From Malachius bipustulatus (taxonomy: Eukaryota > Arthropoda > Insecta > Coleoptera > Melyridae), in the NCBI GenBank assembly GCA_910589415.1, contig OU342635.1:10974001-11038000 (forward strand): a stretch of DNA of 64,000 bases. The letters run 5' to 3'. The notes beneath the pieces are model-generated. The model did not search any database. It saw only the letters and a list, made by a program, of their open reading frames with translations, and had not been told where the DNA came from. Each line of letters opens with the position of its first letter. The first letter of the stretch is position 1. Made by a program: the position numbers and the translations under genes. Below, in pieces: positions 11,765-24,080 of the stretch.

Positions 11765-14606
11765 GGACTGGTAGATTTCTGTGACCCTTTTCTGAAAAAT
11801 GTATCAATTTGAGCTGGAATGTATTGACTTGAACTACTGTTGACAAGTCCTAAATGAATGTCGCAATGTAAGAAATTCCCACTATTATGGGACATAAAAC
11901 GGTCACATATTAAACGACCCGTTAGCCCAACAGACCTCTACAATATTGACTGTAGGTTTTGTTGAGTGTGCGTGTACAGGCTGGAAACTTGTAAGTTTAC
12001 AGTAGAATTTAGTTTTATGCAAATAATATCTAAAGACAAGGCGTATCTTTAGAATAAAATGTTATTGAAATAACTTCTTGCAATGGCCAAAATGTTCTTA
12101 GTTAGCTACTTTATTCTTGAAAGTAATTTAAATTAAATTTGTCTGGTTTGACTTAAACGTACTTCTCATGATCACATAATTCAACCACAATGTCAATGAA
12201 ACCAGCAAATGAGAGCAAATTATTATTATTTTTTTTTGATATTTCTACATTATTAGTAAAGTGTTTTAACTGAAGATAGTCTCGTTAAATAGAAATCGTC
12301 ATTGTCAAATTTATGGAGATATTATTTGCACAAAACTACAAGTTTCCACCTTGTATATATTATGTCTGTATATTTTGAAAATAATTCTAATGGTTCTTAT
12401 AATACTTTTAACGCAGTGTTAAACTGACAATTGTCTGCATTTTAGAGTTTTACAAGACATTGTTAATTGTGAACTGATGTAAGTATCTCTGATATTATGT
12501 AAGGTTCCTATTAAAAATTAAAAACAAAAAAAAAATGGTAGGTAAACATTATATTGACTTTTATTTATTTATTTATTCGTTTTTCAATTTATTCGTACAC
12601 TATCTCAAACAACAAAAAAAAAATAAAACCTATACAATAAAACAACAAACAAATTTATAATAATAATAATAAAATAAGGGAATTAAGTATATATTTTTTT
12701 AAATTTACTATTACACAAGAAATCTTTGGTGATGGAGAAAAAAAATGGCAAAACAAGCAGGTTTACGTAATATAATAATAAATATAAAATAAAAATCACA
12801 CTGGTAAAATAAATAATACTGAACACAACACAAAAACACAAGCAGAGTTTTCCGGGGGTGCATCTGATGCTGATGCAACTAGGAATTATTCGCAAAAATA
12901 AACATACAGGTGAGACGGTAATCTAAATTGGGATAAAATTCTGGTAATACAATAATTTTAAACGCAACTTTATTAATTATTTAAATGAAATTTCCATTCA
13001 AATTGAGGCATCTTCAGTTAAGTAATTGTGAAGTCTTCACAAAGAAATCTGATTGGATTAAAATTAGACTCCCACCTTCACTTCTTGAACCTTTTATTTG
13101 ATCAGACATCAAAATGCAGGATTCGACCGATCAAATACCTTTGTGATTACAAACTAATTAATTATTATCAAAATAATACTGATCGATATGGAAATTCCAT
13201 TACAAATTAAAATAGTTCAGGCATCCCATACTTATACAATGAGACCCTGGATAGATGAAACGACTTATAACAAATGGAAAATTCTTGATCTAAATTATAG
13301 TTTTTTTGAGGTTCAGCCATGTATTAAAAAAAATCAAGTATAACTTTCAAAAAACCTTTTTTCACGTTCAAACTTCTTTTTGTTTAGGGGTACACTATCC
13401 AGACAGAATACAATCATTCCAGTAGAGTATGGGTTACAAAAAGATTTTATATAGCGACTAGTAAAATTATTTGAAAAAATCGACAACTATGATTTTTCAT
13501 TTTTTTCGTGTTTATTACACAAATCCAAAAATTATGAAGGACGATTATGAAATTTGGTACAGAGGCCTGGATGAACAACTAAATAACTTTTCATCATATT
13601 GGCAACATAAAAGACATTTTTTGAAAATTTCAAGGCATACATGCTTTTTAAAAATTAAATAAAGAAGACCAAAAAATTATCATTCTGACCTGGATTTTTT
13701 CATCTTTTCAAGTGTCGTTTCACCTATTAGGGGACACTGTACAACTATAATAAAATAATTATTCTTGATGTCAATTAATTATTGTAATCTTGGTATAAGC
13801 AAAATTAGGGTTTAGTTAATCAATTATTTACATTCATTTTACTTATTATAATAATTATGAAACACCTGTAGTAGGTACTGGGTACATTTATTGACCTATG
13901 AGCAAAAACAAAATAATTAAATAACAAACAAAAAAAAAAACAGACTAACACAGAAATAATCTTTGGCTTTATAAAATATTCTTAATATTTATTGATATTT
14001 ATTCGTTAAGAAGATAAAGCAACAGGCGGCATGAATTAACATTTTATTTCAACATTCATTTATTTATTTAATTGTGCCTCTTTAATAATTTTACAAAAAT
14101 GCAAATAAACGTCCTCCAATCTCCCTAAATTAGTAAACGATAATAATTCTTCAGCAGTCCTAAAATTACAACAAGCGGAGGGTGCATTTTTTTACACTTA
14201 CACGAACGATTGAGTAAGCAAAATTTTTTATTCCTCTCTCTCTCTCTCTCTTTCTCTAAAGTATAATAAATTCAGTACTATAAAAATAATTATAATTTAT
14301 AATAAATAAATAATTAGAAAGAGTAAAATACATACAATAAACGTACATATACGAGAGTGGATCGAATCAGTCTATGAATGAATAATTAATTATTTTATTC
14401 ATCATCATCACAAAGCAAAATATTTATATATACACACACACCGTACACGATAAAGGTAAGTACTGACTCACTAGCTCACCTCATCATCAATCAATTTATT
14501 ATTATTCGTTTTTTCTACTTTTAAAAAAATATTAAGAATATTCTATCGACAATAATAATAATAATAATAATAACAACACAGTGACTAGACTGTTCCACCG
14601 CTCATT
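11765..14606. other. AT-rich region between convergent LST8 and GGA
   Basis: No gene recognised. Probably holds the 3' UTRs of both convergent genes. It is dominated by A/T runs and simple repeats: TTTATTTATTTATT near 12560, ATAATAATAAT at 12660 and 14550, and TCTCTCTCTC at 14235. Small open frames have no recognisable similarity. Confidence 0.5.
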
Positions 14607-17600
14607 TCAGACGATCGTCGGCAGATTGTCGACCTCTCCCATTTCCGTGACGGTCTCATCGTCCATGCAATAACTGACGATGAACTTCAGGTAGAGCTGC
14701 CGCAGATCGGGTGGGCTCGCTACGAGCATCACCTGCGTGATGACCGGTGGGGGCAGGAAGGGGCTGCACGCCGGCAGATCCGTCCCCGAGGCCGGCTGCA
14801 ACCTCAACTTGCAACCCTGCAAATGTTGGAAAATATTACAAAACTTGCAAATATGTTTCAGATCGTTCCAAAATATTACGTGAAGTTCTAGAATGTTTCA
14901 GAATGCTCTAGAATTCTCCAGAACGGTTTATAGAATGTTGAAAGATGTTTCAAAACTTGCAAATGTGTTTTAAGATTGTTACAGAATTTCAATTTAAATT
15001 TATTTCAATTTCAATTTCAATTTCTATGTTTAAGATCGGTTCAGAATATTACGTAAGGTTCTAGAATGTTTCAGAATGTTCTCGAATGTCATGAAATATT
15101 TCGAAACTGCAAATGTGTTTAAGATGTTCCCAAAATATTACTTTGGGTTGTTCAATGTTTCAAAAAGTTCTAGAATTAAAAGGTAACAAAACTTGTAAAT
15201 ATGTTCAAGATTGTTCCAGAATGTTACATAAGGTTTTAGAATGTTCCAGAATATTCTGGAATGTCAGAAAATGTTTCAAAATTGAGTTCAGAATTGCTCC
15301 AAAATATTAGGTAAGATTCTAGAATATTCTGGAATGTTCGAAAATGTTTCAAAACTTGTGTTCAAAATTGTTCCAGAATATTACGAAAGATTCTAGAATT
15401 TTCCAGAATGTTCTAGAATGCTAGAAAATGTTTCAAAACTTGAAAATGTGTTTCGAGATTGTTTCAGAATATTACGTAAGATACCAGAATGTTCTAGAAT
15501 GTTAAAAATCGTTTAAAACTTGCAAATAATATGTTTAGGATTGTTCCAGAATGTTATGCAAGGTTCTAGAATGTTCCGGAATATTCAGGAATGTTAGAAA
15601 ATGTTTCAAAACTTGAGTTTAAAATTGTTCCAGAAAATTACGAAGATTCTAGAAGTTTCCAGAATGTTAGAAAATGTTTCAAAACTTGCAAATGTGTTTC
15701 AGAATATTACGTAAGATACAGGAATGTTCTAGAATGTTAAAAACGTTTTAAAACTTGCAAATATGTCTAAGATGATTCCAAAACGTGTTCCATAATGCTC
15801 TAGAAGGCATGACATTTCAAAACTTGCAAATGCTATGGAATGTTGTAGAATGCTTATCTCGAATGACAATGGACAGACAATCAGAATGATTTCCTATTTT
15901 GGAGTGTTCCAGAACGTTTTGAAATGTTTTAGAAACCGGAAACAAATCTAATAAAATATCTTGTTATTTGTTGTCCTGAGTTCCAGCTCAGAAGGGTACA
16001 AAAAGGCGATAGAGAAATGTTTGCATGTGACAATTGAAGTGAGAGAAAGTGAAATAAATTTCATGAAATTATCCAGAATCTATGAACATTCTTATCCTTA
16101 CAAGAAAACAGCTCCACACTACCAATCGACTACATTCATGCATATATGAGACAAGTCAGAGCAGAACTTCTATTCGATAATAAAAATCAAACTCACCTTT
16201 GGCACCACAGCTTGGAAGAGATAGTCGCTGAGAGCGATCTCGCTCCTGCTGGTTGTGGTGAGGACGTAGACATGCACCCCTTCTCTGGGCCTATTCCGGG
16301 CGCAATGCAAACTAATACTGACACCGTTTCTCTCCTCCAGCAGCTGCAGCGGAGGAAGCGAACTCGCCTTAACGTTCTCTAGCTTAATCGTGATGTCGCT
16401 CAATTTGACGCACTCCTTCCTGTTGGCGTTGCCGGAAGTGATGGTCCCCCCGTCGACTGGCTCCATCGGACTTCGCTCCGGGCTAACAGGAGATTCCGAT
16501 TCCAGTAATTTCTCGTCGGTCGTTATATCGACGAGGTTATCGTCGCCGTTCGATTCACGTCCGGAATTTCTCGTTTGTTGAGCTCTCTCTTGGTTTACGT
16601 CCGATTTTTTACGGACCGTCTCGATCAGGCAGTTCAGATTGACGGGGTCCGGTTGAAGATCGCTCGATGGCGTAGGGGCGGGTGGGCTTTTCGAACTGTT
16701 CAATGTTGGTAAGAGATTCATCGGTACTTTCTCCGTGTTCCTGAAACATATTTGCTTGGGTGATTGGGATTGGGGACTCGAAAATATGCGGAAGTGTTCA
16801 TACTTGTGGTTGAAGGGCGTCTTGTTGGCTTGCAGACTTTCCTTCATCAGGTGCTCGCTTAAGACGTCCAGGTCTTCCAGTGTGGTTTTCGCCTTGCTCT
16901 CTTTACTGTTATCGGTTTCTTGTTTTTCTGAAAAATCGAATCAATTCGTTTCGTTTTCTTTTTGAGCGGACTTAAAAACAAAATTACATTTCAGTTACCT
17001 ACCAGTGGAGTTCAACACGGAGACAGGCTGCAATATTTCCGCGGATATAGGAATGCTGGCAGTGAATATGTCGCACAGGACGTCCATGTTTGATTTCTCT
17101 CCTGTCGGTTTATGGTTGATTTCTCGAGATCCAGACGCTTCTTCTTTGGTCACGGCCGGCGACACGCCGCCATCAAAGTCCAACAGAGACTGAGACGGTT
17201 TCGGGATGTTTCCGGATATTTGCAAAGTCTTTCCTTCCAGGACTGCACTGTTATACTTACTGAATACCTCGGTGAAATTGTCGTTTATTTTCAACATTTC
17301 ATCTGTAAGGAGAGATCTTTATTTCTAACATGTACATGTAAGTAGGAGGAACATAAATATTGAAGAGATAACAGGAAATATTCATCAATCTACTAGTATT
17401 TTGTAGTTTGTTTCAATATAAGGGGGAACCACATTTTTATTCATTAAAGTAATGCTAAGAGGTGAGAAAATACAGCAACAAAATGGGTTGTCACTCTATC
17501 TCTAACCAAATAGGCGGGTGGGTACCTAATTTCTCATCGCTCTGAGGCGATTCCTGCAGTAATTTCGTAACAGTCGGCCTCAACCGTTGACAGCTGTGGT

Positions 17601-18490
17601 ACAATTCGTTAATCAAGTCTAGTTCGTCTTCCGTCGAGACGCCCGGCCTGTAATTGTCCAGCATCTCGTTCAACAACTTCACATTGTTCTGAGCCGACTC
17701 CAGCTCCAGCGTCCTTTTACTCTTCATCTCTGCCCTCTTGTCGTCCTGAAAAACCAACAAACAGACCCATAAAAATTACAAAGAAAACTCTATTTATTCA
17801 TTTATCTTTTATTACACCCCTCACCTCTTTAACCATACTCTTGATGAGCCAATTGGCCGCCTGTATGTCCTCGGGGTCCTTGCTCTGCAGCAGCTTCTGC
17901 AGCACCTTCGACTTTTCCTCGTCCTGAAAAATCGAGTTCGTCTGTCTCCGCTTGCTGATGGCGGTCTCGATGCTGATGTTCGGGTTGGGGATCTCCCTGA
18001 CGACGCCCTGCTTCCTCAGCATGTCGTAGGCCTCCTTGATCTTGGTCTCTCTCGGATAGTCCAACGTCCAGAGGTACATCAGCTGGAGCACCTTCTGGCG
18101 GACCGCGAGCGGCGTGTGCGAGCCCAGGTACTTGGGCGAGACGAGCTTGATCATCTCGTTGAGGAAGCGGAACTTACCTACCTCGGACTGGAACGGGGCG
18201 CCGCAGCGGCTCATGCACGTGTCGAGCACGCACAGAGCCTGAAGGACCTCCTTCTCGACGCCCGCGTGCAGACGGTTCGCGATTATTTTGACGCCCGTGT
18301 GACAGCCGTCCTTCTCCTTGTTGATCAGCGTGCAGAAGGCCTCGACCGCGGCGGCGTCGATGTTCTGGTTCTGAGACGTTGTCGCTTTCACTGGACGAAA
18401 AAAAAACAATTACAAAAAAGGATAGGGATAATTAAGCGGATAATTATTACGAAGCAGCGCCTCCAAACTTGTCTGGGTGATCATGTCCAT
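14607..18490 (-). CDS. Gga: GGA clathrin adaptor (VHS-GAT-hinge-GAE)
   Basis: Monomeric ARF-dependent adaptor that loads mannose-6-phosphate-receptor-type cargo into clathrin carriers at the trans-Golgi. Exons, in transcript order: 18490-18451, 18390-17825, 17745-17526, 17302-17003, 16927-16804, 16740-16197, 14816-14607. They join in frame to 667 residues. The VHS domain covers about 1-150 (GKFRFLNEMIKLVSPKYLG), the GAT domain about 165-300 (AANWLIKSMVKE, ELYHSCQRLRPTV). In the hinge SLLDFD is a perfect clathrin box. The C-terminal gamma-adaptin ear has LRLQPASGTDLP and ITQVML. Invertebrates normally have one GGA, consistent here. The ATG chosen gives MDMITQTSLEALL, matching the short N-terminus of known GGAs; an acceptor at 18512 means a 5' UTR exon lies upstream. 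The last intron (14817-16196) is an HSE-like array. Confidence 0.95.
14830..15940. repeat. HSE-like AGAATGTTCTAGAA minisatellite in GGA intron
   Basis: Roughly a dozen degenerate units, about 110 bp in the best stretches, in a nested period. Each combines TTCTAGAATGTTCCAGAA, TATTACGTAAG and TTTCAAAACTTGCAAATGTG. The TTCnnGAAnnTTC arrangement is the heat-shock factor site. The repeat itself is certain; regulatory function is not shown. Confidence 0.8.
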
Positions 18491-18924
18491 CCTCGACGGG
18501 CACACGCTGTGCTGGAATAAGCGATTTAGCAGGAGATTATTGCGTTGTTTCAATAATAATTGCTTGTATGAAACATTTTACAGCCTTGCAAAAATATTCA
18601 GTAAGTACATTTCATAGGTAGGTAATTTTAATCCATGTCGGGAACAGCAATCGCACAGCGACAAATAAACACCGAACTAGCTTTTTCTATATTTTTTTTT
18701 TTTTTCTTTAGTCTTTTCTTTTCTTCAAACTACAACTAAATAAATTAATTACTTAATAAAATCAATTTTTTCTACATTTTTAAAAGTTATCGGCCAGCCA
18801 GCAGGTATTGGCAATTGGCATTGGTATGACAGTACAGTAATGACAGTCTTTAATTTTCTACTGTAATGACATCGGACAACCTGTGCATCCTGTCATGTCA
18901 CTAATGTCAGGTTCGTCAATTAAG
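18491..18924. other. GGA upstream region
   Basis: Contains the acceptor of the first visible GGA exon (AG at 18513-18512 on the minus strand) and probably an untranslated first exon and promoter. Poly-T and A/T-rich tracts lie at 18690-18780. No clear TATA box on the minus strand. Confidence 0.35.
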
Positions 18925-18934
18925 AAAGTGTCAT

Positions 18935-19151
18935 GAGCCCGGCGTGGCCTCGCGGTTAAGTAGCGAGAACTGCTTGATCGTTGGATCCGTCGGACTGAGT
19001 TCGATTCTCAGTGAAGGCTCTGGGTGTCTGTGTTGTTTCTACTATTTATTTGGTATACTTGAGGCTGAGTGTATGAGCAAGAGGCTCCAAACTCATATTA
19101 CCGGTGTGGAGCGACTTTGTCTTACCTACATAGGGAAGACCGATGCTCCCC

Positions 19152-19190
<39 letters not shown>
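18935..19190 (+). mobile_element. tRNA-derived SINE with poly(A) tail
   Basis: The tRNA-like head holds a box-A-like TGGCCTCGCGG (18945-18955) and a box-B AGTTCGATTCTC (18998-19009). An unrelated body follows, ending in a run of more than 30 A. The 10-bp target duplication AAAGTGTCAT at 18925-18934 and 19187-19196 is perfect (its first three A merge with the tail). The long tail and intact duplication indicate a young insertion. It lies in the GGA 5' flank. Confidence 0.88.
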
Positions 19191-19191
<1 letters not shown>

Positions 19192-19235
19192 GTCATCCTA
19201 GATATGGGGCATTTCGCGTTTTTCAACTAGGGAGC

Positions 19236-19278
19236 CTGCATTACCGACACTGACGAAGCGTTAGTGTCGGTAATACAG
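19236..19278. repeat. ATTACCGACACTGA palindrome, copy 1
   Basis: CTGCATTACCGACACTGAC faces TTAGTGTCGGTAATACAG with a short loop. The same stem recurs at 32323-32372 and 32673-32814. Confidence 0.7.
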
Positions 19279-19783
19279 TTTTACCTATTGTCAACTCTCA
19301 ATCGAACATGTCGAACGAACTTGAGTTTTTGTAATCAATTATTAGCAATCAATTAGCAATAAGTACTGTAATACTATCTTCATGTTAATTAAATTAACAT
19401 GAAGTTTTATCAAGAGTACCATTTTTTAGAAAATGAGTTGATTAATCGACTCGATATTTAAAAAAAAAATTAATTCCATTGGCGTAGAAGTTCAAAGTGT
19501 GTGAAACCTAAAAAACCCATGATCTACGCCAATGAATCAACGTCAAGGGTAATTTTAGTATTCAAATTTTTGTCCCATGAAACCATAACATTTCATACCA
19601 ATTTTCATCAAAATCGCTGATGCGGTCAAAGTTTTTAAAATCAAATAACGATTTTTAAATTGACACTTTGACATCTCGTAGTGGCTATAGACCAGGCAAC
19701 TTTGCACAAAGATAAGTTGGCTTAAATCGACTTATCGTATTAGAACGTTCTAAAGATCTTTTAGAGACACCCTGCTGCGTATA

Positions 19784-20398
19784 CAGGGTGTTTTACTGCT
19801 GTAAGGTTGGCCAAACTTCACAGGCTGATTCTATAGACTAAAATAAACAAAAAATTCTCATTAACGTGTGTCCGGAAATGCACCTTGAGAGGGTCGTCTC
19901 GAAGAAATATTATTTTTCCAGTTTTCTTTCATGCTGTTGAAAAATCGTTAAAAAAGTGATGTTTTCTCTCATAAAATGCCATTTTGCTCGGAAACGGTTC
20001 ATTTTAGAGCCGTTAACCAAAATAACCTTTATGGTGTATAAAATATGGACGGTTCATATGGCGCTGCTTAAAATCGCATTTATTCTCGTGGCGTAGAAAT
20101 TAGGGGGTCGAAACCCTCAATATACCCTAAATCTACGCCACTGATTTTTTTAAACCTTTATTTTACGGCAAAAATAAGGAGATCAGTGAGCACACAGTGT
20201 GTATAAGAGCTGAACATTGTATCTCATACGGTTCCCGAGATATCTTAAAAAAAAACTGGAAAAATGATATTTTTTCGATACCCTTTATCTCAAAAACGGT
20301 GCATTTCCGGACGCACGTTAATGGGAAATTTTTTGTTTATTTTAGTCTGAAGAATCAGCCTGTGAAGTTTGGCCAACCTTACAGCAGTAAACACCCTG
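19784..20398. mobile_element. CAGGGTG foldback element, 615 bp
   Basis: The ends CAGGGTGTTTTACTGCTGTA and its complement ending CACCCTG share a terminal repeat of about 45 bp (the GGTTGGCCAAACTTCACAGG block). The left flank is TA; the right is TG, a mutated duplication. Inside, GTGTCCGGAAATGCACC is mirrored by GGTGCATTTCCGGAC. Same subfamily as 36523-37589. Confidence 0.85.
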
Positions 20399-22053
20399 TG
20401 TACATAATATACATAATATTATAAGCTATGCAATAAATTCGCTTCCCATTATTCCTTTCCGTTAGCTATATTATAAGGAATCGCAACAGATCAGTCCACT
20501 AGTTGTCCTGAAATTTTTGTCCAAATCCAGATCTTTCCAAGCAATATCACCACTTTTGTTCTTGTTATCTAAAAAGGCTACATGAGAGTGCCTGTATGAT
20601 ATCTGCTATACTTATCTTAAGAATTTCTTCTTTATATATTATCATTATTGTTATTAGTTATAGGTAAGTTAGTTAGCAATAATTTATAATTTACTCTTAG
20701 CTGTAAATTTTTTTTTTTGTAATACAACACTTCTCCCGTTGGCATTCATCAGTGTTTTGATCTAAATTAATTTGACCTTTAGTAGTTAACATCATAGTAT
20801 AGGCAAAGATCAAACTTTTAATTCGGCGCGGTGTGTGGTAAACAAAATTTTTAATTAATTACAAATTCCTGCTTCGTTACACACCGTCCTGGTCTGTAGT
20901 CATGGAAATTCTGACTAGTTTAACTTGACAACTGCCATGTTGCCAGTTGTATAAAAGTAGTTGTAAGCTCTAAGGAAAAACAGCTTTAAAACCATCATAA
21001 ACCTCTTCTAAAGCAGTAGACTAAAGTATTAATAGTATAGTGCTTAATTGGTGTTGGTAATTAAATATTTATTTACCTCACACCTGTTTTTGATTGAGTT
21101 AAAGTGATTCGAGAGAATGGTAATAAATAAGTTACATGCATCAATGTAACAACGTGGCAATGCCGCCTCTCGCGGAAAGCTTCTAGGACTAGGGGTAGAA
21201 ATGTTATAGGATAGGATGATCAATATCGCGCACAACCTGGCTTTCCAACGCATCCCGATTCCCGGAAAAGCGCATGCGGCATTTCCATCTGAGCTTTGAT
21301 AACAAAGGTGCAGGGAAATGATGAAAAATACACAAGCGGCGATCTCGTCTGATTGACCGATAACTTGTGGAAACGAGCGCATGGTTTCGTCGTTTATTTT
21401 ATCAATAAATCAAAAAGCCGGCGTGCAGTGAAATTTTCGTGCTATGCTGAGATGTTTCGATTAATTTTTTTCCAATAAAAGGTAAGTAAGTCTTTTCCGA
21501 GATTGAGATGATAATAATCCAGTGCGGGAAAATTTTAACAATAAGGCCGCTATGCCTTTTCTTATTGTAATTCTTTATTCCAATCATTGTACTGCTTATT
21601 TGGGATGTTTAATCGTTTTTCATACCTTGAAATAATTTATTTACGCTCAGAAAAATCTCTGAATAGATTTTTTAATTAGGTCAAGAAGATGAATCTGCAT
21701 AGGTACGATGCAGTTGTTGTAATTTATACTTAATAAGATGTGAGCACCTAAAGACACACAAATAAATTAAAATGCCTTTAAAAGTATATAATGACAATAA
21801 TTTACATATTTTAATTAGGTAAGAAGATAAAATCATAATTTGCGGACCAAAAAAATTCTTTTAGATTAGTAGGTATGCATGATAAAATATAAATCTAGAA
21901 AAATGTTCTTCCAGGCATGCGCTAATTTAATTTTAAATCCAGTGAGTCATTTTTGTTTGAATCGAAAAATTGACAACATTTGGAAGTACATTAATTTCAT
22001 ATGTATGGTACTGATTGAGTAGTTTATTTTTTCTTCTATTCCAATAAACTCTA
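20399..22053. other. AT-rich intergenic DNA
   Basis: No gene recognised. A TATAAAA box stands at 20950-20956, followed by a transcript-leader-like stretch. This could be a promoter for the kelch gene, but nothing links the two. Sequence around 21130-21400 is less AT-rich and has no long frame of recognisable type. Confidence 0.3.
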
Positions 22054-22202
22054 CAGGGTGTCAGTTTTTTGTAGCAGGATTTTACCAGTTAATAAAAGAC
22101 CTGTTTATAAGACCGGACACATGTTTATGGGACCTTTTATTCCTTAATGCAGTTTTTCTATAAACAGTTGAAGACCTGCTACAAAAAAACTGATGCACCC
22201 TG
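22054..22202. mobile_element. CAGGGTG MITE, 149 bp
   Basis: Ends CAGGGTGTCAGTTTTTTGTA and TACAAAAAAACTGATGCACC then CTG, flanked by TA on both sides. Smallest member of the CAGGGTG group: two arms and a short A/T loop. Confidence 0.88.
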
Positions 22203-22702
22203 TATTTCATATTATGTATTAGGTATTACGTAATAAATATTATATTTTTAAATATTATAATATAGGTATAATATTTTATTATACTTATAAGTGTTCCAGA
22301 ATAACTGTTCATAATTTCCAGGCATGATAGGGGTATCAAAACTATTTTTTTTATAAAGGTGCCTTAAATGTCTGGTTTTCAAGATACAGGGTGTTAAATT
22401 TAAAAAACAAAAAAAATTTAAAGATTGACAAAAAAAGTACGCTACTGACTTATTTACAAATTTTATATTAATATTTCTGGTTAAGCAGCTAAAACAGATA
22501 ATTTTTGGTCTCTTGATATTTTCCTGTATCTTTCTTCGTTTTCGAGAAAAAAATTAAATCGAAAAATTAATTTAATAAAATCATAAATTAAATCAAATTA
22601 TTCAACATGCATTGAAGCGGCTTTAATTTTTTTTCCCGAAAACGAAGAAAGATACAAAAAAATATAAAGAGAAAAAAAATTATAAATGTTTAGCTGCAAT
22701 TT

Positions 22703-24080
22703 TGTGTCAAAGTGGCACAAAGTTCAGGGGCGCAGATATAATTTTTTTCATTTTTAGGCGCCACCTTTGAATGCGAAATTTGACTCTCTTCCGAGCAATT
22801 GATTCGGATGAAACTTCGCACGCGAACTTGTCTTCAGATGTGCTTAAGACTAAAAAAAGTGCGAAAGTGTCACAAAGTTCAGGAGCGGAGATATGATTTT
22901 TTTCATTTTTAGGCGCCACCTTTGAATGCGAAATTTGAGTGTCTTCCGAGCGATTAATTTGGACGAAACTTAGCACGCGAACTTGTCTTTAGATGTGCTT
23001 TTGACTAAAAATAGTGTCAAAGTGGCACAAAGTTCAGGGGCGGAGATATAATTTTTTTCATTTTTAGGCGCCACCTTTGAATGCGAAATTTGACTGTCTT
23101 CCGAGCGATTAATTTGGACGAAACTTAGCACGCGAACTTGTCTTTAGATGTGCTTTTGACTAAAAATAGTGTCAAAGTGGCACAAAGTTCAGGGGCGGAG
23201 ATATAATTTTTTTAATTTTTAGGCGCCACCTTTGAATGCGAAATTTGACTGTCTTCCGAGCAATTGATTCGGATTAAACTTCGCACGCGAACTTGTCTTC
23301 AGATGTGCTTACGACTAAAAAAGTGCCAAAGTGTCACAAAGTTCAGGGGCGGAGATATGATTTTTTTCATTTTTAGGCGCCACCTTTGAATGCGAAATTT
23401 GTCTGTCTTCCGAGCGATTAATTTGGACGAAACTTCGCACGCGAACTTGTCTTCAGATGTGCTTAAGACTAAAAAAAGTGCGAAAGTGTCACAAAGTTCA
23501 GGAGCGGAGATATGATTTTTTTCATTTTTAGGCGCCACCTTTGAATTCGAAATTTGACTGTCTTCCGAGCGATTAATTTGGACGAAACTTAGCACGCGAA
23601 CTTGTCTTTAGATGTGCTTTTGACTAAAAAAATTGCCAAAGTGTCACAAAGTTCAGGGGCGGAGATATGATTTTTTTCATTTTTAGGCGCCACCTTTGAA
23701 TTCGAAATTTGACTGTCTTCCGAGCGATTAATTTGGATGAAACTTAGCACGCGAACTTGTCTTCAGATGTGCTTTTGACTAAAAATAGTGTCAAAGTGTC
23801 ACAAAGTTCAGGGGCGGAGATATGATTTTTTTTCATTTTTAGGCGCCACCTTTGAATTCGAAATTTGACTGTCTTCCGAGCGATTAATTTGGATGAAACT
23901 TAGCACGCGAACTTGTCTTCAGATGTGCTTTTGACTAAAAATAGTGTCAAAGTGTCACAAAGTTCAGGGGCGGAGATATGATTTTTTCATTTTTAGGCGC
24001 CACCTTTGAATGCGAAATTTGACTGTCTTAGGAGTAATCAATTTGGATGAAACTTCGCACGTGAACTTGCCTTCATAGGA
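22703..24080. repeat. 155-bp satellite, nine tandem copies
   Basis: AGGCGCCACCTTTGAAT recurs at 22757, 22911, 23066, 23221, 23375, 23530, 23685, 23841 and 23995, a spacing of 154-156 bp. Other unit blocks: GTCACAAAGTTCAGGGGCGG, GTCTTCCGAGCGATTAATTT, GCACGCGAACTTGTCTT. Two junction variants occur (AAGACTAAAAAAAGTGCG and TTGACTAAAAATAGTGTC). Not coding. Confidence 0.95.

Noticed and set aside
18116..18520. 134-codon plus-strand frame
   Set aside because: Antisense to the GGA VHS-domain exon, which is firmly identified.
18935..19020. A functional tRNA gene
   Set aside because: The Pol III boxes are present but the cloverleaf is degenerate and the unit continues into a 3' body with a poly(A) tail and target duplication: a SINE.
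21044..21382. 112-codon minus-strand frame with Cys and hydrophobic stretches
   Set aside because: No family recognised, no splice signals around it, and no Kozak-like start; left as non-coding.
22703..24080. CRISPR-like array
   Set aside because: The units are contiguous 155-bp satellite copies with no unique spacers, and the genome is eukaryotic.
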